Under the pieces are notes generated by a model. The model searched no databases and was not told the origin of the DNA. It worked only from the letters and a program-made list of their open reading frames with translations. This document shows positions 17,194 through 27,074 of a DNA stretch of 64,000 nucleotides, one piece after another. Source of the stretch: Planctomycetota bacterium (GTDB lineage Bacteria; Planctomycetota; MHYJ01; JACQXL01; JACQZI01); contig JACQZI010000012.1 of the NCBI GenBank assembly GCA_016207825.1, positions 17,532-81,531 of the forward strand. Direction: 5' to 3'. Position 1 is the first letter of the stretch. The number at the start of each line of letters is the position of its first letter. Made by a program: the position numbers and the translations under genes.

Positions 17194-20100
17194 CTAATGG
17201 TACAAGTATATCGTATTATCCTGAATCACGCAAAGCCGGTCGCCGATGACCCGTATTTCCGGCTGGCCGCTGCTTTTAAGCTCGCCTTCTATTTTCTGGA
17301 TTTCTTTACCCGTTATCTTATCAAATATCATGATTATTGGCAACCATTTTTTATCGTCAGGGTTAAAGGCTGACACGTTGATGATTATATGATTATCGGT
17401 AAATAATACCTGGGAAACGGTTGAAGCCGTGCCGGTTTCAAGGCTGATTGTTTCCTTCCATTCTTTTAGCTCAAGCGTGTTTTTGATTGGGTGTCCGGAT
17501 ATTTGTATTTCGTTGCTATTTCCTTCATTGAGGGCGATGATATAAGCCATCCGTTCGTCAACACCGATATCACTTATGTAGACAGGGCATTTTATGCCGG
17601 AAGCGGTTGGTTTGCCGGTTGCGCGTTCCAGCATGTTAAGTTCAAAGGCTACCTGCGGCATCGGTTGATCAGGTGTCTGGTTTTCCCGTGTGGTGAAGAA
17701 GAACAGGTGCGTTTCATTTGCCTTGACGGTTTCGGGGAGGATGTCAGCCGGGGTAGGGGATTTCCAGAGTATCTTTTTATTATCAATATCATAGGCAATA
17801 ATCCTTAAAGTAGTAAAGAGGTATAATTTACCGGACTGGTCGTAATGATAGTTGCGTAATTCTTCCGAATTGTTTTCCGGTTTTACGGAATTAAGCATTT
17901 TCCCGGTGCTTTTATCCAGCACGATGGTGATGTTTTTAAATACAGGCAGGATGATTTCTTCATCATAGATGATTATCGTATCAAGTAAGCTATCCGCAAA
18001 GGGGAAAGACCAGAGTTCTTTGCCGTTGGAAATATCGAATACGGTAAGGCGGTAATTCATGGGGTTTTTGGAATCCTGGGTAATGAGGAAAAGATGGCTT
18101 TCCCATAATTCGCCCCGGACGAGTATTTCGGATTTACTGCGGAGGTCGATGAACCAATCAGGCGCGCTCCTCTCCGCTCCGCGGGACGACCCCACTCCGC
18201 TTTGCTTCGGGGACACCCCATTATCGGGAGTCTCCGTAGGCGGGGGCGCATCATAAGCCGCAATTGCCTCACGGCTTAAGGCAATGATTTTGCCGCTTAC
18301 CCGGAAGGCAGAAGGAAGGAGTGTTAAGCCCGTCTTTTTTGTCCAGCTTATCTTGGCGTCGGAATCCAGCCCGATTATTTTATCTTCAACAATAAGTATA
18401 AGATTGCCCGAGTTGCCGGATGGGAAATCCGCTTGGTCGTTAAGTGATACGGTTTCGCTTTCGGTATTCGTATGACTGCCTTTTAGTTTCAAGGGCGGGC
18501 TGAAAGGCTTCAGTGTTTGTTTGTCCGCCTGCAGGTAGGCGTATTCGGGCGAATCCAGTTTGGTTTTTACATATTCTTTAAGGCTTAATTGCTTGTTCTG
18601 GATGGTAATCACGGTATCAGGCGGGAATATTTTAAGCATCTTTTTCAAGAGTGTCTTGGCAGTGCCGAACATCAGGGTTTTTTCATAAGATTCCGCCAGT
18701 TTCAGATAAACCGGAAGGAGATGCGCCGATGAAGAAAATGTTTTTATGAAAAGCATCCCGTTTTCCGTTGCGTCCGCATAATCCTGTTTCTGGTAAGCGC
18801 TTTCCAAGAAGTTATAAATGATGTCCTCGGCTGAACGGCTGTTTGGGTAGAGCTTATAGATTGCCATGAGCTTGATGCGGTCGGCGGAGCTTTTTGCCAC
18901 CTCGTAAAGCGTGCGGGCTTTTTGCTCCTGTTTTTCGTAAACGGTTGACCCTATTTTAGTAATGACGGAATCAATCGCCAGACGGGCGAAATCCCAGATC
19001 CGTTCGCCGTTATAGGTTTCATCAGGCATTTTTTCTATCAGGAGCTGGTATTCCCGGACGGTATTTTCCCACTGTCCTGATTTTTGATAGGCTTGGACGA
19101 GTTCAAGGGTGGTTTCCACAAAGGAATACGGGCCGGGCGAATAGGCACGGGCTTTTTCCAGACAATCAACGGCTTGGTTCGTGCCGGTTATTTCGTCTGA
19201 TTTCGCCCATTCAAAATATGTGCGGTGAAGGTGGTTATTGATTATATTGGTGAGTTGACCGGCATTGGGATTCTTTTCTGCTGCGCTTAACCCCTGTTTG
19301 AATAAAGAAACGGCTTCCGAATATTTCTTGTTCTTAAGGGCAAGCGTGCCTATCTGTTGTATCAGGTAGGCATCATCCGGCTTTTCCTTCAGTTGTCGCT
19401 TGAACCATGTTTCCATTCCGGACCAGTCGTAAAAGGCATTGACCGTCCCCTCGGCTATTATGATTAAGACGTTATCCGATATGAGGATGTTTCCGGCCGG
19501 TATATTTACGTTTACAGTAACAGGCGGTGTTGTGTTCGGATCAATGATAACCCCTGTATTTGGGAAAGAATTCCATTCCCATGATGCCTGTAATTTTTTA
19601 GTAGCCAGGTCAAACATCATCAACGCATTCCGTGCAGGCAAATAAATCGATTGGTCGGTTAGTCCTCCCTTTCCTTTGAACTGATTTTCATAAGTCCAGG
19701 CGCGCTTGCCTTCTTTTGAGATATCAATCCCGATGACGCTGTTTTCCCCCTCGAGATACAGGATATTATTTTTTATGCCCAGAACATAACGCACGGGCGA
19801 CAGGGGGCTTCCTTCCCATTGCCAGAGTTCCTTGCCGGTTTCCCCATCAAGCGCGTAAAGATAATTAGAATCGATGGGGGTGGCGATCAGGATGTGTTTA
19901 TCAGACACCTGGGTTTTTATGAGCGGGTTATTCGCCCAGAGAAGCGGTAGTCTGACCGGGCTGTCACCGCGGGTGACGGTTATTTCCATCTGGTTGTATT
20001 TTTTCACCCATTTTATCATGCCGGTATGTTTATCTACTGCGGAAATTACGCCGACGTTGGATGAATAGTAGATGCTGTCATCATCAACCGTAACCATGGA

Positions 20101-21603
20101 AGGCATTATTTCCCGCGCCGGATTATTGAATAGGTTTACTTCCAGGATTCCAGAGGTGACGAATGTCTTCCAGTATAGCTCGCCGGTAGAGGCATTGAAA
20201 GAGCAGAGGTATTGCTGAGGCAGGTCGGTATCGTTTTCGTTATAAACCGCCACGGCATAGACGCAGTTATAATCAACGACCGGGGGCATTGGGAAAGATG
20301 CTTTCTTAAAGAAATCGCGTTTATCGGTTTCCTCGCCCGCCGACCAGATGATTTTTCCGTTGGAGGCATTCAAGGCGAAAAGTGTCCGGTGGGGGAATGG
20401 GTATTTTACATCAAGATAATAACTGGGGTAAATTTGTTCCTTAAGGCCTCCTGAGGTGGAGGTGATGAGGTTGGCGAATACCTTGTCCTGCGAAACGGTT
20501 ATAGGAAAAACCGCTCTTTCTTCATAAACGGGGTTATTGAAAAAGCCGCTCTCCACTTTCCAGATGATATCAGGTTGTTTGCCTTCATTAAGGGTAATGA
20601 GATTCAATGCATAAACCGCGGTTTCCGTTCCCAGATAAAGTATGCCGTTATGAACCGAAGGGAAATAGGGCAGGTATCTGTTTTGGGGGAGCAACTGCCC
20701 GGAAAATCCGATGTTAGATGGGATAACGCGGTTTGAAGGTATATCAAACGACCACATCAGGGGCGGTTGTGTTTCAATGCGGGAGCCCATGGTTTTTGAG
20801 TGGCGGTTATCGCCTCCGTAGGTATCCCAATCACCGGTTACGGCCAGTTCCATGGATTTGAGTTTGGCTAATTCCCCTTTGGCGAAATCAGCCAGGAGCA
20901 AAGCGGAATCATGTTTAAGTATTTTCATTTCGGGATAATCTTTCAGGATAAGTTCGTAAAGTGTTTGCAAGCGGTCTATTTGCCTCAAGCGGCTGTAGCA
21001 GATTGCGCGGAAGGCAAGCACTTGGTTCATCGGGATTTCTTTTGAGTCAGTTTGTTTAAGTATGCCGGTAATGGTTTCCAGAAGGTTACCGGCCTTATCA
21101 AATTCCTCTTTTTCCATACGGGACAAGGCGGAAAGGTAAGTGGATTTAATCCCATAAGAAGTGTAAAGGTAACGTTCGACAAGCTGGTTTAAGAAACCTT
21201 GATCGCCGGTTGTCTGGGCGGTTTCCAGGAGCGTCCGGGCTGAAGGGTCGAAGATATCGCGGTAAGTTTTTTTTCCTTCAGCCGGCAAGTTTGACAATAG
21301 TTGCCGGCAAAGATACTTAACCCCAACAAAGGTATTAGGCTCTTCTGGATAAGGAACGATATTTTCAGGATATTTTTCCATGGCTTCTTGGTATTTTTTC
21401 ACAGCATTGGTCCAGTCGCTGTTTTTAGCCGCTTCAAGCCCGGTTTCTATTAGCTTGACGGCGTCCGCACTGATGGGGACATAAGCCCGCGAGTTTATTT
21501 TGCCTTCAGCCGGTTCATCTTGGGCTTTAGATAAGGCGGTATATAAAAGCTGGCAGGCAATGAGCGCCAGGATAATAAAATAAACCTTTAGCGGTTTTTT
21601 CAT
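17194..21603 (-). CDS. Giant exported PQQ-propeller/TPR protein
   Basis: 1469 residues from the start at 21603 (MKKPLKVYFIILALIAC); the longer frame to 21672 has no support. The leader ends in LIAC, a possible lipobox. The body has an N-terminal helical part, a PQQ-like beta propeller (LFALNASNGKIIWSAG, LYALDGETGKELWQWEG), a central TPR block (GTLALKNKKYSEAVSLFKQGL), and a second propeller (LTVFDISNGKELWSF, YDIDNKKILWKS). Residues about 1123-1139 (VSPKQSGVGSS) are encoded by a palindromic repeat also present at 34310-34357. Role unknown; probably a periplasmic binding or scaffold protein. Confidence 0.8.
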   Translation of the reverse strand: MKKPLKVYFIILALIACQLLYTALSKAQDEPAEGKINSRAYVPISADAVKLIETGLEAAKNSDWTNAVKKYQEAMEKYPENIVPYPEEPNTFVGVKYLCRQLLSNLPAEGKKTYRDIFDPSARTLLETAQTTGDQGFLNQLVERYLYTSYGIKSTYLSALSRMEKEEFDKAGNLLETITGILKQTDSKEIPMNQVLAFRAICYSRLRQIDRLQTLYELILKDYPEMKILKHDSALLLADFAKGELAKLKSMELAVTGDWDTYGGDNRHSKTMGSRIETQPPLMWSFDIPSNRVIPSNIGFSGQLLPQNRYLPYFPSVHNGILYLGTETAVYALNLITLNEGKQPDIIWKVESGFFNNPVYEERAVFPITVSQDKVFANLITSTSGGLKEQIYPSYYLDVKYPFPHRTLFALNASNGKIIWSAGEETDKRDFFKKASFPMPPVVDYNCVYAVAVYNENDTDLPQQYLCSFNASTGELYWKTFVTSGILEVNLFNNPAREIMPSMVTVDDDSIYYSSNVGVISAVDKHTGMIKWVKKYNQMEITVTRGDSPVRLPLLWANNPLIKTQVSDKHILIATPIDSNYLYALDGETGKELWQWEGSPLSPVRYVLGIKNNILYLEGENSVIGIDISKEGKRAWTYENQFKGKGGLTDQSIYLPARNALMMFDLATKKLQASWEWNSFPNTGVIIDPNTTPPVTVNVNIPAGNILISDNVLIIIAEGTVNAFYDWSGMETWFKRQLKEKPDDAYLIQQIGTLALKNKKYSEAVSLFKQGLSAAEKNPNAGQLTNIINNHLHRTYFEWAKSDEITGTNQAVDCLEKARAYSPGPYSFVETTLELVQAYQKSGQWENTVREYQLLIEKMPDETYNGERIWDFARLAIDSVITKIGSTVYEKQEQKARTLYEVAKSSADRIKLMAIYKLYPNSRSAEDIIYNFLESAYQKQDYADATENGMLFIKTFSSSAHLLPVYLKLAESYEKTLMFGTAKTLLKKMLKIFPPDTVITIQNKQLSLKEYVKTKLDSPEYAYLQADKQTLKPFSPPLKLKGSHTNTESETVSLNDQADFPSGNSGNLILIVEDKIIGLDSDAKISWTKKTGLTLLPSAFRVSGKIIALSREAIAAYDAPPPTETPDNGVSPKQSGVGSSRGAERSAPDWFIDLRSKSEILVRGELWESHLFLITQDSKNPMNYRLTVFDISNGKELWSFPFADSLLDTIIIYDEEIILPVFKNITIVLDKSTGKMLNSVKPENNSEELRNYHYDQSGKLYLFTTLRIIAYDIDNKKILWKSPTPADILPETVKANETHLFFFTTRENQTPDQPMPQVAFELNMLERATGKPTASGIKCPVYISDIGVDERMAYIIALNEGNSNEIQISGHPIKNTLELKEWKETISLETGTASTVSQVLFTDNHIIINVSAFNPDDKKWLPIIMIFDKITGKEIQKIEGELKSSGQPEIRVIGDRLCVIQDNTIYLYH
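18188..18235 (-). repeat. Dispersed repeat inserted in frame in the PQQ gene
   Basis: 48 bases that align without gaps to 34310-34357 with 8 mismatches by eye. Both contain TCCCCGAAG and AAAGC. Here it adds residues within the coding frame of the PQQ protein. Confidence 0.75.
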
Positions 21604-21711
21604 ATACAAAATATACGAATGATAAACCTGTTTCGTTGGCGGTATTATAAGAAAAGATGATGAAACCGTCAAATCAAAACATGGTAATAGTAATATCGAG
21701 CATCTTTTTTA

Positions 21712-21748
21712 TCTAATAAAAAACGGACGGTTTTGCTCCCGTCCGTTT
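21712..21748 (-). terminator. Rho-independent terminator of the DUF4159 gene
   Basis: Minus strand: AAACGGACGG, loop GAGCAAAA, CCGTCCGTTT, then a T-run. It lies just after the stop at 21769 and before the PQQ gene start. Confidence 0.85.
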
Positions 21749-21768
21749 ATTGGTTTTTATCAAGAGTA

Positions 21769-23463
21769 TTATTTTTTACGCACGTTCAAACGTTCCACTG
21801 CTTCCATAATGAAATTTAAAATGAGGTTTTGCAGGGCATATTCATCCGAAGCGTCTTTCTGTTTGCCGAAATGGCTCAATACATGCATTACCTGCCCTCC
21901 CGTTTTTTTACCCACGACATAGCCGTCATTCCCTCCTGTTGACGCTGAAGGCGCTATGGGTTGCCCGCCCGGCCCTGCCGCAAAGGTAATTGCAACGGCG
22001 CCGCTTTTCGGGTCGTCCGTTTTAAGGTCCTCTGAAACTATTAAGATGACCACTTCATTTGCTCTTAATACCTTAAGGTCGGGAGCATCTGCATCGATTT
22101 TCCATTTATTTTCTCCGATGCTCGTGCGCTTGACGGCTATTGTGCCGCTGCCGTCGTCGGCGGGGTTATCGTTTGAGCCTGCAGCAGGTTTGGGCTTGTC
22201 AAAGACATCTTTAAGATAAGGGTGGGTTGTTTGCCCTGGTGCCGGGAAAATACCCACGTTCTTTTCAGCCGGGTAATATTTTGTATGTCCCACCACGCCT
22301 TTCCAGGCGCGTTCGACCACTTCTTCCAGAACCCAGTCCTCGCTGAAGAAATAACCGCCGTTAGCGACGAAATTCCTGATTTTCTCAACGCCTTTTTGGC
22401 TCAACATATTAGCGAAAGGGGTGTGCTTATCGCAACCGGCACAGGTAACGCTGCGCAGTCCGCCTTTCTGGTCCGAAGCCTGGCAGGTCGGGCAGACACA
22501 ATGCTCACGGATATGGTTGCAGTTCATGATAACCACCCATTTGTCATCTATTTTATATGCCTCCGTATCGAATTCTGATTTCTTAACGACTGTATGCGGT
22601 ATTTTCATCCGTTCAAGTATGCTTTGGATATGGTCATAATTATGGTCCCAGCCTTTTTCCATGGTTTTACCGATTCTTTCGCAACCGGGACAATCGCTGT
22701 TGATGACAATTATTTTGTCTTTGGGTATCCTGCGTATGCCTGCTTGGACGGCAACGGTTTTAAAATCCAGCGCTGTTCCCGTGCCTTCTCCTGTTACTTC
22801 CGGTTTTACGAAGAGCGCATCCTCATTATCGTTCATGTGTTTTTCCCACCATTTTTGGATATTCTCGGCGGTCCAGCCGATAGAGTTTCCTGCTAAGGCA
22901 TGCAGGCTTTCAATGGTTTTCTTGGTTAAATCCTGGTCTTTTTGGCAGTCTTTGCTTTGCAGGAATTCAACCAAAAGAGCAATAGCGTTCTTGTTTTTGG
23001 TTAGCCCCAGGTTGATAACTGCTTGTTCGCGCAGGGCTCCGTTGCCTTTTTCAAGTAGTTTTTTGAAGAGTTTTACCAGCCCGTCTGAATTATTATCTTT
23101 TAAAACGGCCGTGATATCCCGGCTGACCGGCCTGGTTTTATTGGTAATAATATAATCGGCCAACTCCTCAAAAGCAGATACGTCGGTAAACAGGGGGAAT
23201 CCTTTGACGACTTCCCAATATGCCTGAAACTGCGTATCCGCAGAAATTCTGCTCAGTTGTGAAATGAGTAATTTCATGGCTTTATCGTTATTGACTCCCG
23301 CTATATTCTTGACCGCGGCTCGTATTTTTTCTACGTCATTGTATTGAAGCGCCGAATTAAACCCGCTCTGCGCCTCGCTTAAAGCATCGGCCGCCTGCAC
23401 AGGCTTTATCCCGAAAATAGCGATGGTAATGAGGATTAAAGCCGGTATGTAAAGACGTTTCAT
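21769..23463 (-). CDS. Exported DUF4159/HEAT protein with cysteine pairs
   Basis: 564 residues with a signal peptide (MKRLYIPALILITIAIFGIKPVQA). A helical HEAT-like part (residues 30-210: VSAFEELADYIITNK, NGALREQAVINLGLTKNKNAI) precedes a DUF4159-type domain around RNFVANGGYFFSEDWVLEEVVERAW, typical of planctomycetes. Unusual cysteines sit before it: CPGCERIG, CNHIREHCVCPTCQ and CAGCDKH, which could bind metal. A GHTKYYPAEKN segment follows. Good SD (GAAAGGAGA) and a promoter are present. Function unknown. Confidence 0.75.
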   Translation of the reverse strand: MKRLYIPALILITIAIFGIKPVQAADALSEAQSGFNSALQYNDVEKIRAAVKNIAGVNNDKAMKLLISQLSRISADTQFQAYWEVVKGFPLFTDVSAFEELADYIITNKTRPVSRDITAVLKDNNSDGLVKLFKKLLEKGNGALREQAVINLGLTKNKNAIALLVEFLQSKDCQKDQDLTKKTIESLHALAGNSIGWTAENIQKWWEKHMNDNEDALFVKPEVTGEGTGTALDFKTVAVQAGIRRIPKDKIIVINSDCPGCERIGKTMEKGWDHNYDHIQSILERMKIPHTVVKKSEFDTEAYKIDDKWVVIMNCNHIREHCVCPTCQASDQKGGLRSVTCAGCDKHTPFANMLSQKGVEKIRNFVANGGYFFSEDWVLEEVVERAWKGVVGHTKYYPAEKNVGIFPAPGQTTHPYLKDVFDKPKPAAGSNDNPADDGSGTIAVKRTSIGENKWKIDADAPDLKVLRANEVVILIVSEDLKTDDPKSGAVAITFAAGPGGQPIAPSASTGGNDGYVVGKKTGGQVMHVLSHFGKQKDASDEYALQNLILNFIMEAVERLNVRKK

Positions 23464-23499
23464 AAATACAATCTCCTTTCATAACCATTATATTATATC

Positions 23500-23528
23500 A
23501 TAATACTCAATACATGTCAGCCTGTCAA
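23500..23528 (-). promoter_or_regulatory. Promoter of the DUF4159 gene
   Basis: Minus strand TTGACA (23528-23523), 17-base spacer, TATTAT (23505-23500). The SD and start follow about 40 bases later. Confidence 0.65.
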
Positions 23529-23618
23529 CTAATAAACGCCTCAAGGGCGAGGTTCTTCCCTTATATAATACAATCAAAACAGCCAAAAGTTTTGATAAAA
23601 ATAATATTTTCGTTAAAA

Positions 23619-26339
23619 TTACCGGAGGTCGTCCAGGCTCTTTTTAAGCTTGCCAAATTGCTCGGCCAGCGCGGCATTTTTTGCTTCTTCCTTGGCAAGG
23701 ATTTCCGGAGGTGCGTTTTTCCTGAATTCGCGGTTGGATAGCTGTTGTTTGGAGCGGGTAAGCTGCTCCTCGGCTTTAGCCAGCTTATTTTGGAGCCGCT
23801 TCTTTTCCGCGTCTAAATTGATGATTCCTTCCAGGGGAACAAAAACCTCCACCTTGTATTTGCCTTCGCTTATAACTTCGGTCGCCGAGTGGTCGGGCTT
23901 TTTCGCCTTTACCTTGATATCCGTAGACGAGATATTGGCGATGTGTTCAATCATCTTGCGGTGCGTTTCGATAATGCCAGTCGTTCCCTTATCTGCCGTG
24001 GAAACGATGATGGAGAGCGCCTGCTTTTTATCGATATCCATTTTATTCCGGATATCGCGCACGGCGCGGATTATTTCCATGACCAGTTTCATCTCATCTT
24101 CGGCTTCTTTATAAATCAGTTTGGAATCGCTTTCCGGCCAGGGGGCAATCATCACGGATTCCGACCAGCCGCCTTTTTCCCGGAAATTCTGCCAGAGCTC
24201 CTCGGTGATATGCGGGATAAGCGGATGCAATAGCCGTAAGATAGTATTAAACAAATGGAGCAGATTGGATTTTAATGCCTTATCTCCGCCCGGCTCTTTG
24301 CTGTAAAGCCGCGGTTTTATCATTTCCAGGTACCAATCACAGACATCGCCCCAGAAGAAGTGGTAAACCGAATGCGCCGCCTGGCTGAATTCATAAGACT
24401 CCAGCGCTTTAGTATAATCGGCAATGGTCGAATTAAGCCGGCTTAAAATCCATTTGTCCTCGAAAGATAATGAGCAATTAGCAGGTAACAGTGAACATTG
24501 TTCATTGCTCATTGTCACTTCTTCACTAGTAGGCAGATTAGTCAGTATCAGTCTTGAGGCGTTCCAGAGCTTATTGCAGAAATTGCGGCCGGAGACATAA
24601 ACCTCTTCGGAAAGGTTGATATCGCCGCCCAGCGGGATATTGGTCATGATGCCGAACCTTAAGGCGTCGGCGCTGTATTTGGTCATTAAATCTATCGGGT
24701 CGGGAGAGTTTCCGAGCGACTTGGAAAGTTTCCTGCCCTTGTCGTCCCGTGCGATTCCGTGGATATAAACATGCCTGAACGGGACATCTCCTCCGAATTC
24801 AATGCCCGCCATTATCATGCGCGAAACCCAGAAGAAAAGGATGTCTTTTCCGGAGTTAAGCCAGGCGGTCGGGTAGAAATATTTCAGTTCCGCTGTTTCC
24901 TTGGGCCAGCCGAATACCGCGAAAGGCCACAGCCACGAGGAAAACCAGGTGTCCAAAACATCCGGGTCTTGTGTGAGTTCCGTATTCCCGCACTTCGGGC
25001 ATTTGGCGGGCTTATCTTTGCTTGCAATCGGAGGACATTGTTCCGATGTTTTATCCCGATGGTCATCGGGGCGTCGCTTCGCTCCGCAGTACCATATCGG
25101 GATTCTGTGTCCCCACCAGAGCTGTCTGGAGATGCACCAGTCGCGGATGTTGGTCATCCATTCCATGTAAACCTTATCCCATCTTTCCGGGAAGAATTTT
25201 ACCCGGCCGTCTTTCACCGCCTGGATGGCCGGTTCGGCCAGCGGCTTCATCCTGACAAACCACTGGAGCGAGAGATATGGTTCTATCATAGTCTCGCAGC
25301 GGTAACAGTGCCCGACTGCGTGCATGTGCTTGTCTTTTTTATCGTATAAGCCCTGCGCTTCCAAATCCGCAATGACTTTCTTCCGCGCCTCGAATCGGTC
25401 CAGCCCTTTATAAGCCCCGGCGTTCTCGTTCATCTTGCCGTCCGGCCCGATGACCTTTATGAAAGCGAGATTATGCCGCTGTCCCATGGCGAAGTCGTTC
25501 GGGTCGTGTGCAGGCGTCACTTTCACCGCGCCCGAGCCGAATTCCGGATTGGTGAAGGAATCCGCGATTATCGGGATTTCCCGGTTTACCAGGGGGAGTA
25601 TCACCGTTTTCCCGATTAAATCTTTATAGCGCTTGTCATCCGGATGGACGGCAACCGCGGTATCGCCCAGCATCGTTTCCGGGCGGGTGGTTGCGACCAT
25701 TATTTGAGTAACATCCGCGTTCTTATCTTTCATCGGATACTTTATCCAGTAAAGCCCGCCTTCGATATCCCGGTGTTCCACTTCTTCATCGGAAAGCGCG
25801 GTCTGGCAGCGCGGGCACCAGTTGATAATGTAATCCCCCTGGTAAATCAATCCTTTTTTATAAAGCCGGATGAATACTTCCATCACCGCCTTGGAATAAT
25901 CCTCATCCATGGTAAAGCGCAAGCGCGACCAGTCGCAGGAACAGCCGAGTCGCTTCAATTGCTGGATAATGGTATTGCCGTATTGTTCCTTCCATTTCCA
26001 GACCATTTCGACGAACTTCTCGCGCCCGATTTTATGGCGGCTGAGGTTTTCCTTGCGCAGGCTTTTCTCGACCGCGTTCTGGGTGGCGATGCCGGCGTGG
26101 TCTGTTCCCGGAATCCAGACGGTGTTATAACCCTGCATACGGCGGAAGCGCGTCATGATATCCTGCGGTGTTTCGTCCATCACGTGGCCCATATGGAGTA
26201 TGCCGGTGACGTTGGGCGGGGGAATCACCACGGCGAAGGGCTTGTGCTGGGCATCGACCTTGCCGTGAAAATAGCCCTTTTCTTCCCAGAACTTATAGAT
26301 GCGTTCTTCAACCGTTTGAGGATTATATACGGATTCCAT
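23619..26339 (-). CDS. valS: Valyl-tRNA synthetase
   Basis: 906 residues, the usual length. HIGH-type motif is NVTGILHMGH, the KMSKS-type motif is GRKLSKSLGN, the editing domain contains TTRPETMLGDTAVAVHPDD, and the C-terminal coiled coil (AEKKRLQNKLAKAEEQLTRSKQQL) is the ValRS tRNA-binding arm. It charges tRNA-Val. Two stretches look inserted: residues about 417-437 (AKRRPDDHRDKTSEQ) and about 609-624 (SNEQCSLLPANCSL). Both are encoded by palindromic repeats, described separately. The ORF6N gene lies eight bases upstream. No SD is seen. Confidence 0.96.
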   Translation of the reverse strand: MESVYNPQTVEERIYKFWEEKGYFHGKVDAQHKPFAVVIPPPNVTGILHMGHVMDETPQDIMTRFRRMQGYNTVWIPGTDHAGIATQNAVEKSLRKENLSRHKIGREKFVEMVWKWKEQYGNTIIQQLKRLGCSCDWSRLRFTMDEDYSKAVMEVFIRLYKKGLIYQGDYIINWCPRCQTALSDEEVEHRDIEGGLYWIKYPMKDKNADVTQIMVATTRPETMLGDTAVAVHPDDKRYKDLIGKTVILPLVNREIPIIADSFTNPEFGSGAVKVTPAHDPNDFAMGQRHNLAFIKVIGPDGKMNENAGAYKGLDRFEARKKVIADLEAQGLYDKKDKHMHAVGHCYRCETMIEPYLSLQWFVRMKPLAEPAIQAVKDGRVKFFPERWDKVYMEWMTNIRDWCISRQLWWGHRIPIWYCGAKRRPDDHRDKTSEQCPPIASKDKPAKCPKCGNTELTQDPDVLDTWFSSWLWPFAVFGWPKETAELKYFYPTAWLNSGKDILFFWVSRMIMAGIEFGGDVPFRHVYIHGIARDDKGRKLSKSLGNSPDPIDLMTKYSADALRFGIMTNIPLGGDINLSEEVYVSGRNFCNKLWNASRLILTNLPTSEEVTMSNEQCSLLPANCSLSFEDKWILSRLNSTIADYTKALESYEFSQAAHSVYHFFWGDVCDWYLEMIKPRLYSKEPGGDKALKSNLLHLFNTILRLLHPLIPHITEELWQNFREKGGWSESVMIAPWPESDSKLIYKEAEDEMKLVMEIIRAVRDIRNKMDIDKKQALSIIVSTADKGTTGIIETHRKMIEHIANISSTDIKVKAKKPDHSATEVISEGKYKVEVFVPLEGIINLDAEKKRLQNKLAKAEEQLTRSKQQLSNREFRKNAPPEILAKEEAKNAALAEQFGKLKKSLDDLR
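24469..24513. repeat. Palindromic repeat inserted in frame in valS
   Basis: AATGAGCAAT (24469-24478) and ATTGCTCATT (24504-24513) are perfect inverse arms; inside them GAACATTGTTC (24493-24503) is a second palindrome. It encodes about 15 residues between the catalytic core and the anticodon-binding domain. Confidence 0.85.
25030..25088. repeat. Second palindromic repeat in valS
   Basis: CCCGAT-GGTC-ATCGGG (25055-25070) is followed by GCGTCGCTTCGCTC, a word found again near 48340-48353 (ACGTCACTTCGCTC). It is in frame and lies in the zinc/connective region after WYCG. Confidence 0.7.
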
Positions 26340-26347
26340 ATTTATTA

Positions 26348-26872
26348 TTAAATCTTTTTACCGGGATGGAAGCCGATTTTCGGCTTAGGTTTCTCTTCTT
26401 CGGACATCAGCTGTCTAATGGCATCAAATACCGCCTTAAATTGGATATCATATTTCTTTTCCAGTTCTTCCAGCTTTTTGGCTAATTCTTTATGGGATGA
26501 AAGTATCCGGCGCAGCTTGACAAATGCTCTCATTATAGTAATATTAACCTGAATGGCGCGTTTGCTGTTTAAGATGCCGGAAAGCATTGCTACCCCCTGC
26601 TCTGTAAAAGCGTAAGGAAGGTATTTTGAATGAGAGCCTCTCTTTAAGGTGCCAAATTGGCACCTTAAAATTTGACGATATTCTTCCCTTGTTATTGTAA
26701 ACATGAAATCAATTGGGAATCTTTCTATGTTTCTTTTAACCTGCCTTTTCAGTTGTCTTGTTTCCACTCCGTAAAGGCGTGCCAAGTCGTCATCTAATAT
26801 AACTTTATGCCCACGTATAAATAAGATGGCATCTTCAATCCGCTCTACAGGAATTAGAGATGTTTCTTTCAT
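26348..26872 (-). CDS. ORF6N-domain DNA-binding protein
   Basis: 174 residues. The N-terminal ORF6N domain is clear: ILFIRGHKVILDDDLARLYGVETRQLKRQVKRN, FPIDFMFTITREEY, YAFTEQGVAMLSGILNSKRAIQVNI. A coiled coil (HKELAKKLEELEKKYDIQF) and basic tail follow. ORF6N/KilA-N proteins are common in phages and mobile elements and act as DNA-binding regulators or antirepressors. Here it sits alone and only eight bases upstream of valS in the same direction, with no phage genes near. It could be a captured gene that now shares the valS transcript. Confidence 0.9.
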   Translation of the reverse strand: MKETSLIPVERIEDAILFIRGHKVILDDDLARLYGVETRQLKRQVKRNIERFPIDFMFTITREEYRQILRCQFGTLKRGSHSKYLPYAFTEQGVAMLSGILNSKRAIQVNITIMRAFVKLRRILSSHKELAKKLEELEKKYDIQFKAVFDAIRQLMSEEEKPKPKIGFHPGKKI

Positions 26873-27074
26873 GAATTTATCTGCTTTATCAGCTTAATCC
26901 GTGTACAATAAATTAAAGCTATGCTATAAAACTATCTTTTCCCTCGGCAGTCAATGAAAATAGGGTCTATTGTGGCTCGGTTTAGCTTGTTTTTTCATTA
27001 TATTTAGTGTATAATAAATAAACGTGTTTCCAGACGTGATAAAGCCGATAATATTACTTTGATAGCTAAAAACT

